Below, one piece after another: positions 1 through 8,273 of a DNA stretch of 39,698 bases (positions are counted from its first letter, which is position 1; each line of letters opens with the position of its first letter). The notes under the pieces are model-generated. The model was given only the letters and a program-made list of their open reading frames with translations, searched no databases and was not told the origin of the DNA. The stretch lies in the NCBI GenBank assembly GCA_964425105.1, contig CAYRLE010000015.1:1-39698 (forward strand), given 5' to 3'. The position numbers were made by a program, and so were the translations under genes. The DNA is from S012-109 sp964425105. GTDB lineage: Bacteria > Pseudomonadota > Gammaproteobacteria > SZUA-140.

Positions 1-1008
1 CACCGCCAGCCCCTTGTCCATCAACAAGCGGTGCAGGGCCGTCAGGTCGCGCGAATAAGTTACCAACCCTACACGGTACAGGAGATCCCCCACGATCCGC
101 AAGGCGCCGCCGCGGCCCGCCCCCCCCGCCGGCGGGTGCAACAGATTGGCCAGGCCCTGCCTGAGGCTGGCCAGCGGCCCCTGCTGCCGGGGCAGGGCAA
201 AGATGGCCAGTGGCTTCCCCAGGCGGGCCACTTCCACCATCATGGAAATGCTGTCGCCGGTGACGATGAAACGGTCCGCCAGGCCCAGCAGCGCCTGATA
301 GGGGTTCTCCTCAGGCGCATCACCCCAGCGGTAGATACGGGCCTTGCCGGCCAGCGTCTCCTCCAGGGCCTGCACCACCGGCGCCGGGGTGCGGCGGCTG
401 GTGGTGACGTAGAGGGCGCCCCCCTCGGCTGCGGCCAGCGCCTGTCGTGCCAGTTCGCGGGCCACGCCGGCATCGAACACGAAGGGCTTGGTGGGTCCCC
501 CTACCAGCAGGGCTGTGAGGGGCCGGGGCAGTTCGGCCAGACGCGCCTCCCAGCGTTGCGCCGCAGATGCGATAGCCGCCTGATCGGGCCGCATCAGCGG
601 CAGATCCAGGTGCAGCACGTTGGGGCGCTCGGGCAGGCAGTACTGTGAGGTGGCGATCACCAGGGCATACTGGTCCAGCATGCGCTTGGGACGTCCCACC
701 AACACGATCTTGGTGCGGCCGCCGCTCTGCTGGCGCACCCACATGGCGGCCATGGCGGGCCGCCGGCCGACTGTGATGATGAGATCGGGCCAGGGCGGCT
801 CCAGGGGGTCGGAACGCTCCAGGTCCAGGTGATAGAGGGAGGGCCGGAACGGTGGTTTACCCAGCACATACTGTTCCAGGGGATAGACCCGCCGCATCTC
901 ATAGGGCATGCCCAGCGCCTCGGCGATGATTTCCACCTGGGCATTGTCGCCCAGCTTGTCGCTGAGCAGCAGCCAGATCCTGGGCGCGGCGGAATCAGGC
1001 ATGGTCAT
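1..1008 (-). CDS. ELM1-family (GT-B-like) protein, C-terminus cut by window edge
   Basis: This reading frame is open for 336 codons from ATG at 1008 to the window edge, so the C-terminus is missing. It begins MTMPDSAAPRIWLLLSDKLG and carries features shared with the divergent gene at 1131: PPWPDLIITVGR near residue 75, a TSQYCLP segment followed by NVLHLD, the LLVGGPTKPF strand-loop, TTSRRTPAPV, and VTGDSISMMVE near residue 250. These are hallmarks of the mitochondrial-fission ELM1 (DUF1022) family, whose bacterial members look like GT-B glycosyltransferases and have no firmly assigned reaction. No clear Shine-Dalgarno is visible, and ATG at 1002 is an alternative start. It lies near envelope-lipid genes, so a sugar transferase role is plausible but inferred. 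Family call is firm; function is not. Confidence 0.8.
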   Translation of the reverse strand, partial: MTMPDSAAPRIWLLLSDKLGDNAQVEIIAEALGMPYEMRRVYPLEQYVLGKPPFRPSLYHLDLERSDPLEPPWPDLIITVGRRPAMAAMWVRQQSGGRTKIVLVGRPKRMLDQYALVIATSQYCLPERPNVLHLDLPLMRPDQAAIASAAQRWEARLAELPRPLTALLVGGPTKPFVFDAGVARELARQALAAAEGGALYVTTSRRTPAPVVQALEETLAGKARIYRWGDAPEENPYQALLGLADRFIVTGDSISMMVEVARLGKPLAIFALPRQQGPLASLRQGLANLLHPPAGGAGRGGALRIVGDLLYRVGLVTYSRDLTALHRLLMDKGLAV

Positions 1009-1130
1009 GACGAACGACTGGGAAATGGAAAAATTGAATAAAACGACATCGGATTTGGGACGGCATGGCGCGATAGCTTACAATACTCCCTGTGCAAAAC
1101 CCAGCTGATTCGGTCCCACCCCCACTGCTC
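1009..1130. promoter_or_regulatory. Divergent intergenic region between the two ELM1-family genes
   Basis: This 122-bp spacer must hold promoters for both divergent genes. On the plus strand TACAAT at 1079-1084 resembles a -10 hexamer and would place the transcript start near 1091, which favours ATG 1131 over the GTG at 1092 for the rightward gene. No convincing -35 box was seen. The stretch 1027-1050 is AT-rich relative to its surroundings. Assignment is tentative. Confidence 0.3.
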
Positions 1131-2228
1131 ATGAACAAACCCCATTCATCCAGCGCCGCGCCCGGGCCGGCCGCCGACCTTGACGACGCCGCTTCACCGC
1201 GGGTGTGGGCCCTCACCAGCTACCGCAGCGGAGAGAACACCCAGATCCTTGCCCTGGCCCACGCCCTGGGGCTGCCCTATGAGGTCAAGCGCCTGGCCTA
1301 CCGCACCTATGATTTCCTCCCCGGTCTGCTGCGCCGCCCCAGCCTGGCGGGCATCGACCGCGGGGCATCCAGTCCTCTGGAGGCACCCTGGCCAGACCTG
1401 CTGATCTCCGCCGGGATGCGCAACGAACCGGTTTGCCGCTGGATCAAACAACAATCGCCGCGCACGCGGCTGGTGCACATCGGCCGCACCTGGGCAGCGC
1501 CGGAACACTTCGACCTGATCGTCACCACCCCCCAGTACCGCCTGCCCGAGGGCGACAATATTCTCCACAACACCACCACCATGCAGCGCATCGATGAGTG
1601 CCTGCTGAACGCGGCCGCCAGGGCCTGGGCACCCCGCCTGGCCCATCTGCCTGGGCCCTATCTGGCAGTGATGATCGGCGGCAACAGCGGACCTTACACC
1701 TTCGGAACGCGGGCGGCGCGGCGCCTCGCGGCAGCCGTCAGCCGCCTGTGGGGCAAGACCGGTGGCTCGCTGCTGATCTCCACCAGCGCGCGCACGCCGC
1801 CGGCCGCCATCGACGCCCTGGCGGCTGCCATCGATTGCCCCCTGCACATCTACCGCTGGCGGCCTGCAGACCCGGACAATCCTTATCTGGGCTTTCTCGC
1901 CCTGGCCCAGGCCATCGTGGTCACCAGTGACAGCATCGCCATGCTCAGCGAGGCCTGCGCCACCGGCAAACCGCTGCACATCTTCGACATGGAACAGGGC
2001 CCCGAGGACTTCCGCCTCGCTGCCCTGCTCTACCGCCAGTTGATGCGCTTCGGCCCCCGCCGCCTGAGCCGCGATGTGGGGCTGGTGCATCAAAGATTGA
2101 TCGCCGGCGGGCATGCCGTGTGGCTGGGAGATGATCCTGCGCTGCCGGAGGGGGCGCCACCCCTCAACGATATGGCACGGACTGTGCGGCGCATCCATAC
2201 GCTGCTGGCATCCCCTGTCAGCGGCTGA
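1131..2228 (+). CDS. ELM1-family (GT-B-like) protein
   Basis: A 365-residue protein of the mitochondrial-fission ELM1 (DUF1022) family. Visible family features include VWALTSYRSGENTQ at the N-terminus, LLISAGMRNEPV, VTTPQYRLPEGDNILHN, VMIGGNSGPYTFG, LLISTSARTPPAAI and VTSDSIAMLSEACATGKPLH; the last resembles the donor-binding region of GT-B glycosyltransferases. The frame stays open upstream to a GTG at 1092, but that start would add 13 residues of unlike composition, so ATG 1131 is preferred. Neither start has a good ribosome site. Bacterial ELM1 proteins are often mislabelled as nucleoside-sugar epimerases, which the sequence does not support. It sits head-to-head with a paralogue and converges on an O-acyltransferase, so a role in decorating an envelope glycolipid is an inference. 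Confidence 0.85.
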   Translation: MNKPHSSSAAPGPAADLDDAASPRVWALTSYRSGENTQILALAHALGLPYEVKRLAYRTYDFLPGLLRRPSLAGIDRGASSPLEAPWPDLLISAGMRNEPVCRWIKQQSPRTRLVHIGRTWAAPEHFDLIVTTPQYRLPEGDNILHNTTTMQRIDECLLNAAARAWAPRLAHLPGPYLAVMIGGNSGPYTFGTRAARRLAAAVSRLWGKTGGSLLISTSARTPPAAIDALAAAIDCPLHIYRWRPADPDNPYLGFLALAQAIVVTSDSIAMLSEACATGKPLHIFDMEQGPEDFRLAALLYRQLMRFGPRRLSRDVGLVHQRLIAGGHAVWLGDDPALPEGAPPLNDMARTVRRIHTLLASPVSG

Positions 2229-2250
2229 CCAACCGGCACCTGTAGCCGGC

Positions 2251-4317
2251 TTAGCCCTCTCCAGACAAGCGCTGATGTGCCAGCGCCCCTTCGACAGCGC
2301 GAGTACCGTCGCCGGGCCCCTCTGCGCTGAACGGCGGCGTATCCTGCATTAGGGCCTGCCTGAACAGGGGGGCCAGCAGTGAGGCGCCGAATCGCGACAG
2401 ATGATCGCCATCGAAATAGACGAGCTTGCCATCGACCACCAGCGGGCAGACCAGACCGTTACAGAGCCGGGGCTTCACCTGGATGAAATCCCAGCCTCCT
2501 GGCAACCCGGCCAGGACATCGGAAAACTGCTGCGCATAACTGTCGGCCTCGTCGATAAAGCTGTGTTGCTGCAGGGCGCCACTTCCCAGCCATGCCTGGC
2601 GGATAAAGTGATTGGCCACCGCCTTGCCGAATTGCGCCCCAATCTCCGGGACGTCTTCGATGACAGAGACCCGGTAGCCATCGAGCGCAGCCAGGGTGCG
2701 CTCCAGCCCGCGGCGGAAAACCCTCCTGTTTTCCAGTGGTGAACTGATGAGGGTTTCATCATCCACAATCAGGAAGTTGCTGTTGTCATAGCCCTGGCCG
2801 GTGAGGGAAATCCGCCAGTAGCCGGCCAGAAAGACATGCCGGACCGAGGGCGAATCTTTGATGAACCCCAGTACGGCATTGTTGAAATGGAGGCATTTTT
2901 TCTTGTGCCGCCGATAAACCCCGGTCAGGGGACGACAGCCGCCATCGGTCAGGGAATACCCCGAGATGCCGGCATCCAGTGCCGCCAGATGCAGGGCGTA
3001 GGAGACAGCGTGGGCGTGGGAATCGCCCCAGATCACGAACTGCGGTGGAGCATCCTGCTTGCCCAGGCGGCACAACTCCCCTTTCTCCTCGCCCTCCGCC
3101 TGTTGGTTCTCGGTGAAGCGCCGGCAGTGCATGGCGACGCTTTTTTGTTGCTGAACATGATTATTCACCTTGGCGATCTCCATGAGACCGGCAGGAATGC
3201 GCTCCATCAGGCCCTGGCTGAACAGAACAAATGCCACGCCGGCAATCACCAGGGAGCCCATGCCCCCCAGTTCAGCAAACAGACGCAGACGCCGCGGCAG
3301 GCGCCGCGAGGGCTTCCGGTAACGAACCTCGATAAAACGGTAGGACAGCACAGAGAGCGCGAAGGAAAGGACAAGGATCAAATAGCTACTGGGTGCAGCA
3401 TCCCAGACCATTTTCGTATAGACCGTCACCGGCCAGTGCCAGAGATAGAAGGAATAGGAAACCAGGCCGATGAACACCAGCACCCTGTGGCTCAGTAGTC
3501 TTGCCACCAGTGTCTGCGCCTGTCTGCCGGAATAGATGATGAGTGCCGCGCCCAGTACCGGATAGACGGCATTGATACCGGGAAAGACAGCATTTTCCTG
3601 CAACAACAGCATGGTACCAAGCACCAGTGCAAGTCCCAGCCCGGCGCTCAGTTCGGCGAGGCGCCGTTTCCTGATGGCAGGCAACACATCCAGACTCAGC
3701 AGGACACCCGCCAGTAACTCCCAGGCCCGCGTAGGGAGCATGTAGAAACTGTACTTGGTATACAGTTCCGCCAGCAGAAGATTGGCGCCCAGGGAAAGCA
3801 CGAACAACCCCAGCAGGATGCGCACCATGGCCTGCTGACTGAACTTGCGGTACAGCAGGTATAACAGCGCCGGAAACAGGATATAGAACTGTTCCTCGAC
3901 ACCCAGCGACCAGGTATGGAGCAATGGCTGGGTTGCAATGTCGAGGCCGAAATAGGTGCTTTCCGTATCCCAGAAATAGACGTTGGGCACGAAGGCCAGC
4001 GCCGCCAGGGTTGCCCGGGACAGGGACATGTACTCATCCGGCAGTAGAAAGAAATAACCCGCCACCAGCGTAGCCACCAGAACCAGCAACAGGGCAGGTA
4101 TGATGCGCCGCACCCGCCGTTCATAGAAACGGGCAAAGGAAAATGTTCCCTGCCTCATCTCATTCAGGATGATGGAACTGATAAGGTAACCGGAGATGAC
4201 AAAGAAGATATCGACACCGACGAAACCGCCGGGAAGCCATGAAAAACCGGCGTGAAACATCACCACGGGCAACACGGCAATGGCGCGCAGGCCATCGATG
4301 TCAGTACGATATTTCAT
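2251..4317 (-). CDS. OafA-type membrane O-acyltransferase with SGNH domain
   Basis: A 688-residue integral membrane acyltransferase-3 protein fused to a C-terminal SGNH hydrolase-like domain. The N-terminus YRTDIDGLRAIAVLPVVMFH contains the acyltransferase-3 arginine and His22, and GVDIFFVISGYLIS follows. About ten hydrophobic segments reach to about residue 390. The SGNH part has its block I motif GDSH at residues 431-434 and the catalytic-type DGDHLS near 638. Such proteins move acetyl groups across the inner membrane onto O-antigen or other glycans. ATG 4317 is chosen because the conserved N-terminus starts there and codons upstream run into the palindromic element at 4341. It converges on the ELM1 gene with only 22 bp between. 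The glycan acceptor cannot be read from the sequence. Confidence 0.9.
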   Translation of the reverse strand: MKYRTDIDGLRAIAVLPVVMFHAGFSWLPGGFVGVDIFFVISGYLISSIILNEMRQGTFSFARFYERRVRRIIPALLLVLVATLVAGYFFLLPDEYMSLSRATLAALAFVPNVYFWDTESTYFGLDIATQPLLHTWSLGVEEQFYILFPALLYLLYRKFSQQAMVRILLGLFVLSLGANLLLAELYTKYSFYMLPTRAWELLAGVLLSLDVLPAIRKRRLAELSAGLGLALVLGTMLLLQENAVFPGINAVYPVLGAALIIYSGRQAQTLVARLLSHRVLVFIGLVSYSFYLWHWPVTVYTKMVWDAAPSSYLILVLSFALSVLSYRFIEVRYRKPSRRLPRRLRLFAELGGMGSLVIAGVAFVLFSQGLMERIPAGLMEIAKVNNHVQQQKSVAMHCRRFTENQQAEGEEKGELCRLGKQDAPPQFVIWGDSHAHAVSYALHLAALDAGISGYSLTDGGCRPLTGVYRRHKKKCLHFNNAVLGFIKDSPSVRHVFLAGYWRISLTGQGYDNSNFLIVDDETLISSPLENRRVFRRGLERTLAALDGYRVSVIEDVPEIGAQFGKAVANHFIRQAWLGSGALQQHSFIDEADSYAQQFSDVLAGLPGGWDFIQVKPRLCNGLVCPLVVDGKLVYFDGDHLSRFGASLLAPLFRQALMQDTPPFSAEGPGDGTRAVEGALAHQRLSGEG

Positions 4318-4377
4318 CGCTGTTATCGAAGTGTTCTCTATTATTAACCCGGCCACCCAATATATCGGGTTCAGCCG

Positions 4378-4467
4378 CGCTGTGCACGCACGCGGCAAGG
4401 CGTCAAAACGCCGCTGTAGTCATTCTACAGCCAGTTTTGACAACGCAGCCCGCGTGCGTGCACAGCG
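4378..4467. repeat. Nested hairpin 1 inside the palindromic element
   Basis: An outer pair of 18-bp perfect inverted arms (4378-4395 with 4450-4467) encloses a second pair, GTCAAAAC (4402-4409) with GTTTTGAC (4434-4441), and an innermost stem GCTGTAG/CTACAGC (4413-4419 with 4425-4431) around the loop TCATT. On either strand this would fold into a long interrupted stem of about 90 nt. There is no T-run after it, so it is not a standard terminator. Confidence 0.8.
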
Positions 4468-4495
4468 TGGCCTGCCGTAAAATTCAATCGGTTAG

Positions 4496-4592
4496 GAGCT
4501 TCAGGCATGCCCCCTCTCCGCGTTGCGCACCTTGCCAAGGGAATCACCCTTGCCGGCGGCGCGCGCCTCGATAGGGTACATGCCTGAAGCTC
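4496..4592. repeat. Nested hairpin 2 inside the palindromic element
   Basis: Perfect 14-bp arms, GAGCTTCAGGCATG at 4496-4509 and its complement at 4579-4592, enclose a smaller stem CAAGGG/CCCTTG (4536-4541 with 4547-4552). The right arm abuts the right terminal repeat of the element, touching at base 4592. Hairpins 1 and 2 are different in sequence, so this is not a simple tandem duplication. Confidence 0.75.
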
Positions 4593-4625
4593 TGAACCCG
4601 ATATATTGGGCGGCCGGGTTAATAA

Positions 4626-4827
4626 GCCGACAGTTGCATAACGATACAACATTGCAGCATAAAAATGCCTTGAATTCCAACAGCAAACAGCCTCCTCGCC
4701 CTGCTTGCGGCAATTTGCCATTGGTGAGGCTACTAACGGCGCCTAGGCTCACCGCCCGTTTCTTCCTTCTTTCCAAAGCTGGGGTCAATGCGGGAGCCGC
4801 CAGACCCAGCGCTCAGATCAGGCTCTT
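4626..4827. other. Intergenic stretch downstream of the ABC exporter
   Basis: No gene is seen here. The only structure I find is a hairpin of 10-bp arms with one mismatch, 4723-4732 with 4744-4753, reading GGTGAGGCTA on the plus strand. It lies about 75-105 bp past the exporter stop codon. It lacks a T-run on the minus strand, so a terminator role is weak. Confidence 0.4.
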
Positions 4828-6588
4828 TCAGGCTTCCCTGGATGCCAGCGCCGCCGCCTCCACCCGCTCCACCGCGCAGGCCTGGCCGCCCTGGAGCCGA
4901 TAGACGCGGTCTGCTGCATCCACCAGGGCAGGCTGATGGGAAATGGCCAGAATAGTAAGTTCGCCGCGCAACTCCCTCAGGGTGTCACAGATCTCCGCCT
5001 CGCTGCGGGGATCGAGGGCGCTGGTGGCCTCGTCGAGGATCAACAGTTGGGGGCGGTGGGCCAGGGCGCGGGCGATCATGATACGCTGGCGCTGGCCTCC
5101 CGAGAGCCGGGCGCCGCGCTCGCCCACGCTGCTGTGCATGCCCTGGGGCATTTCCGAGACAAAGCCCCAGGCACCGGCGGCGCGCAGGGCATATTCGGCG
5201 TCCCCCTCGCCCAATTCCGGATCGCCCAGGGTCACATTGTTCAGGACACTATCGTGGAACAGCAGGTTTTCCTGGGGCACATAGCCGATGTTGCGGCGCC
5301 ACTGGCGCAGGTCGATCTCCCTGAGCGGCACATCGTCCAGCAGCACGGCCCCGGACTGGGGCATCAGCAGGCCAGTCACCAGATCCACCACCGTGGTCTT
5401 GCCCGCCCCCGAAGGTCCGGTGAGGGTGGTCAGCAAGCCCTTGGGGATGGTGAGGGAGACATCACGCAACACCGTCTTGTCGCCATAGGAGAAGGTGACA
5501 TCCTGCAGGTGGATGGCCTGCTCCAGGCGCGGCGGAAGACTGCCACAACTCTCTTCCTCGGCGGCGCGGGCATCCTCGGTAGTGCGGTTGATGGACCAGA
5601 AGGCGCTTTCCGCCGTCACCATCTTCTGATACCAGCGCTGGATCTTGCCCATCTGACCCATGATGCGCCCCAGCAGCAGCACCAGCATCAGCACCGTGGG
5701 GGCCGGCATGCTCCACTGCACCAGTACCACATAGATGCCCACCGTGATCAGGATCACAAAGAGGGGTTCCTGGATGGCCTGCAGAAAGGCCTTGCTGAAC
5801 ACCTCCTTCTGCAGGGCGCGGTTGAGGCGGGTGGTCTCGCTGGCCAGTACGGTATCTGCCAGTTCCTCGCGCCCCATGGCCTTGAGGGGCTTCACTGCCT
5901 GCAGGGTGTCGGTGAGGCGGCCGATGAGTGAGATCAGCAGCTTGGTCTGGCGCTTGCCCGCCTTCTTGGCCATGCGCACCAGGGAATAGGTCACCACCAA
6001 CACGATGAAGCCGGCGCCCAGCGCCACCAGGGTGGCCTCCCAGGACACCATCAGCGCCACCCCCGTGTAGACCAGGGCCTCGATGAGGCGCGCGATCATG
6101 GTGGTGCCGTAGACATAGGACTCGGCGGCGCGCATGGCCTCTGTGGTCATGGCGTTGGCCATGCGCCCGGCCGGTTGCTGGAGAAAGTATTCCCAGCGCG
6201 AGGCCAACACGGCGCGCAGCAGCGCCAGGCGCAGGTCGGTGGTCACCTGGGCGGCGGTATAACCGATCTGCTTGCGCGCCAGCAGCAACAGCAGGTTCTT
6301 GATGATGATGCCCACCACCACCACCACCAGCAACACGCCGATGGAGGGTGTGATGCCGATGGTGCCCAGGGCATCACGGACGATTTCCTCCAGCCCCATG
6401 CCGTCGCCGCCACCGCCCCCAGCCTCACCGGAGGCGCCAGCACCACCGCCCTGATCCAGGGCGATACTCAGCAGGGGCAGCAGGGCAGAGAGACTGATGC
6501 CTTCGGCGATGCCCGCCAGCAGCAGGGCAAAAAGCATGAGGGCGCTCTGCCAGGGATAGACACGGAAGAACTTGAGCAGCAGATGCAT
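4828..6588 (-). CDS. ABC exporter with fused membrane and ATPase domains (MsbA-like type)
   Basis: A 586-residue half-transporter. Residues 1-330 form the membrane domain with about six hydrophobic segments, and the ATP-binding domain follows. Walker A is GPSGAGKTT at 391-399, Q-loop GYVPQENLL lies near 435, the signature LSGGQ starts at 495, Walker B LLILDEATSALD starts at 515 and the switch histidine (SHQ) is near 551. A glycine-rich insert at about residues 47-68 lies between the first two hydrophobic segments and is unusual. It is the last gene of the leftward lipid operon, 75 bp after spt. Exporters of this type flip lipids or lipid-linked products, so transport of the sphingolipid product is a reasonable inference, but the substrate is not visible in the sequence. 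Confidence 0.9.
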   Translation of the reverse strand: MHLLLKFFRVYPWQSALMLFALLLAGIAEGISLSALLPLLSIALDQGGGAGASGEAGGGGGDGMGLEEIVRDALGTIGITPSIGVLLVVVVVGIIIKNLLLLLARKQIGYTAAQVTTDLRLALLRAVLASRWEYFLQQPAGRMANAMTTEAMRAAESYVYGTTMIARLIEALVYTGVALMVSWEATLVALGAGFIVLVVTYSLVRMAKKAGKRQTKLLISLIGRLTDTLQAVKPLKAMGREELADTVLASETTRLNRALQKEVFSKAFLQAIQEPLFVILITVGIYVVLVQWSMPAPTVLMLVLLLGRIMGQMGKIQRWYQKMVTAESAFWSINRTTEDARAAEEESCGSLPPRLEQAIHLQDVTFSYGDKTVLRDVSLTIPKGLLTTLTGPSGAGKTTVVDLVTGLLMPQSGAVLLDDVPLREIDLRQWRRNIGYVPQENLLFHDSVLNNVTLGDPELGEGDAEYALRAAGAWGFVSEMPQGMHSSVGERGARLSGGQRQRIMIARALAHRPQLLILDEATSALDPRSEAEICDTLRELRGELTILAISHQPALVDAADRVYRLQGGQACAVERVEAAALASREA

Positions 6589-6663
6589 ATCGGGAAGGGG
6601 CTACGCGCTGAACAGGCCAGCAGCCATGGCTTGCCTAACTGCCGCTAGGGGCGACGGCCTGCC

Positions 6664-7860
6664 TCAGCACGCCGCCACCTGCTCCTGCAGGGCCGCAAAG
6701 GCGGCCACGATGGCATCCACCTGCACCGGGGTATGGGCGGCACTCAGACTGCAGCGCAACAGGCAGTTGGAGGTGGGAGTGGCCGGCGGCATCACCAGAT
6801 TGACATAGATGCCGCGGTCCAGGAGTTCGTGCCAGATGCTCAGCGCGGCCTCCTTGGAGCGGCCCAGGGCGACAGCCACCACAGGGCTGGTCTCGGGCCC
6901 CAAGTTGAAACCCAATCCCTGCAAGCCCAGATAGAGGCGGTGGGCGTTGTTCCACAGTTGCTCCCGCAACTCAGCGCCCTGCTCCTTGAGGATGCCCAGC
7001 GCCACGCGCGTCGATTCGATGATCGCCGGCGATGAGGAGGCCGTGAAGATATAGGGCCGCATGGCATAGCGGACGTCTTCCAACTCCGGCCACTTACTGA
7101 CACAGAAGCCACCGATGGCCCCCAGGCTCTTGCTGAAGGTGCCAACGATGAAATCCACCTCGTCCGCCACCCCCGCCTGCTCCACCAGGCCGCGGCCGTG
7201 TTCACCCAGGACCCCCAGGGAGTGGGCCTCGTCCACCAGCAGATAGGCGCCGTATTTCTTCTTCACCGCAACGATTTCCCGCAGCGGCGCCTGATCGCCG
7301 AGCATGCTGTAGATGCCCTCCACCACGATGATGGCCGAGGCGGCGCGTTCGCCGAGGCGGCCCAGGCGGCGGTCCAGATCGGCGGGGTCGTTGTGGCGGA
7401 AGCGGATCACTTCCCCGCCGCCCAGGCGGCAGCCATCATAGATACTGGCATGGCTGTCGGCATCCAGCAGGATGGGGTCGCGGGCACCGGGCAGCGTCGA
7501 GAGAATACCCAGATTGGCGATATAGCCAGTGGAAAAGACGATGGCCGACGGACAATTGAAAAAGGCGGCCAGTTCCTCCTCCAACGCCAGATGACCAGCA
7601 TAGGTGCCATTGGCCATGCGTGAACCGGTGGTGCCGGTGCCCTGGGTTTCCAGGGCATTGCGGCCAGCCGCAATGCAGCGGGGATCGAAGGTCAGCCCCA
7701 GATAGTTGTTGGTGCCGGCAAGAATGGTGCGTTGGCCATTGACCAGAGCCTCGGTGGCCGACAATACCTGTTCGATCACGACATTGAAGGGGTTGGAGCC
7801 CAACTGGAGAAAGTCCTCGCGCAGTTCCGCGATGGACCGGAATTTATCGAATATGGACAT
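6664..7860 (-). CDS. spt: Serine palmitoyltransferase-like alpha-oxoamine synthase
   Basis: A 398-residue PLP-dependent fold-type I enzyme. The PLP lysine is K244 in GTFSKSLGAIGG; D210 and H213 in VDEAHS contact the cofactor, and DADSHASIYDG contains the stacking histidine H137. The N-terminal NYLGL motif and GTGTTGSR are typical of alpha-oxoamine synthases. Serine palmitoyltransferase, KBL, BioF and HemA share this fold. The partnership with an adjacent ACP (2 bp away), an acyl-AMP ligase and a CerR-like reductase points to serine palmitoyltransferase, which condenses an acyl thioester with serine to give a 3-keto long-chain base. BioF is less likely because no other biotin gene is nearby. 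KBL is less likely because no threonine dehydrogenase is present. The amino-acid substrate is not proven by the sequence. Confidence 0.82.
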   Translation of the reverse strand: MSIFDKFRSIAELREDFLQLGSNPFNVVIEQVLSATEALVNGQRTILAGTNNYLGLTFDPRCIAAGRNALETQGTGTTGSRMANGTYAGHLALEEELAAFFNCPSAIVFSTGYIANLGILSTLPGARDPILLDADSHASIYDGCRLGGGEVIRFRHNDPADLDRRLGRLGERAASAIIVVEGIYSMLGDQAPLREIVAVKKKYGAYLLVDEAHSLGVLGEHGRGLVEQAGVADEVDFIVGTFSKSLGAIGGFCVSKWPELEDVRYAMRPYIFTASSSPAIIESTRVALGILKEQGAELREQLWNNAHRLYLGLQGLGFNLGPETSPVVAVALGRSKEAALSIWHELLDRGIYVNLVMPPATPTSNCLLRCSLSAAHTPVQVDAIVAAFAALQEQVAAC

Positions 7861-7862
7861 GG

Positions 7863-8108
7863 TTAATTCATCAACTCTTCCAGCTTCAGCGCAAGATCTC
7901 TCACCGTATTGACATCGGGCAGCACATTCATGGGGATAGAAACATCGAAGCGGTCTTCGATCTCCATCAGCAACTCCAGCAACTTGACCGAATCGATCTC
8001 CAGGTCCGCCACAAGTTCCGTGTCCTCAGCCAGTGTAGCACTCTTCCCTTTGGCAAAAGGCTGCAGCACCTCAAAGAGGGCGGCGAGAATGTCTTGATAC
8101 TGTTTCAT
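7863..8108 (-). CDS. Acyl carrier protein of the sphingolipid operon
   Basis: An 81-residue acidic ACP. The phosphopantetheine site is Ser40 in DLEIDSVKLLELLMEIED, a close match to the ACP helix-II motif. It begins MKQYQDILAALF and ends two bases before the spt start codon, so the two are translationally coupled. The housekeeping ACP normally sits with fabD/fabG/fabF, which are absent here, so this is a specialised carrier. In Caulobacter a dedicated ACP and an acyl-ACP synthetase are among the genes needed for ceramide synthesis (established knowledge recalled). It would receive the acyl chain from the ligase at 9246 and hand it to Spt. Confidence 0.88.
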   Translation of the reverse strand: MKQYQDILAALFEVLQPFAKGKSATLAEDTELVADLEIDSVKLLELLMEIEDRFDVSIPMNVLPDVNTVRDLALKLEELMN

Positions 8109-8273
8109 GGTTTATATCTCAAGAAGAACGTTGCGACCCCCGGGGGGGAAATCCCTAAAACCCCTTCAGCGCCATCCCTGCCGGCTATGCCGCAATCAAA
8201 AAAGCAGCATTTTACCTTGAATCGGCACCGCACTACCACCGTTACGGGACGGCGCGAGAGATTTCCTGTGCAC

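Larger units (their letters stand above)
4341..4625. mobile_element. 285-bp non-coding element with 34-bp terminal inverted repeats (MITE-like)
   Basis: Bases 4341-4374 and 4592-4625 are reverse complements over 34 bp with one mismatch (position 4355 against 4611). The outer ends read TTATTAACCCGGCC and GGCCGGGTTAATAA, and both contain TTAA, so a TTAA target duplication is possible but cannot be told from the repeat itself. Inside are two further nested palindromes (4378-4467 and 4496-4592). No credible ORF is present. The architecture suggests a non-autonomous mobile element or a large REPIN-like palindromic unit. It lies 23 bp upstream of the O-acyltransferase start codon, so it could carry or disrupt that gene's promoter. 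I do not recognise the family. Confidence 0.75.

Noticed and set aside
4239..4903. Short frames on both strands in the palindromic element and its flank
   Set aside because: Inverted repeats create mirror-image open frames here; none has a ribosome site or known domain.
6664..7860. Naming the PLP enzyme BioF or KBL
   Set aside because: The ACP, acyl-AMP ligase and SDR neighbours do not fit biotin or threonine breakdown. No bio genes or tdh are seen.
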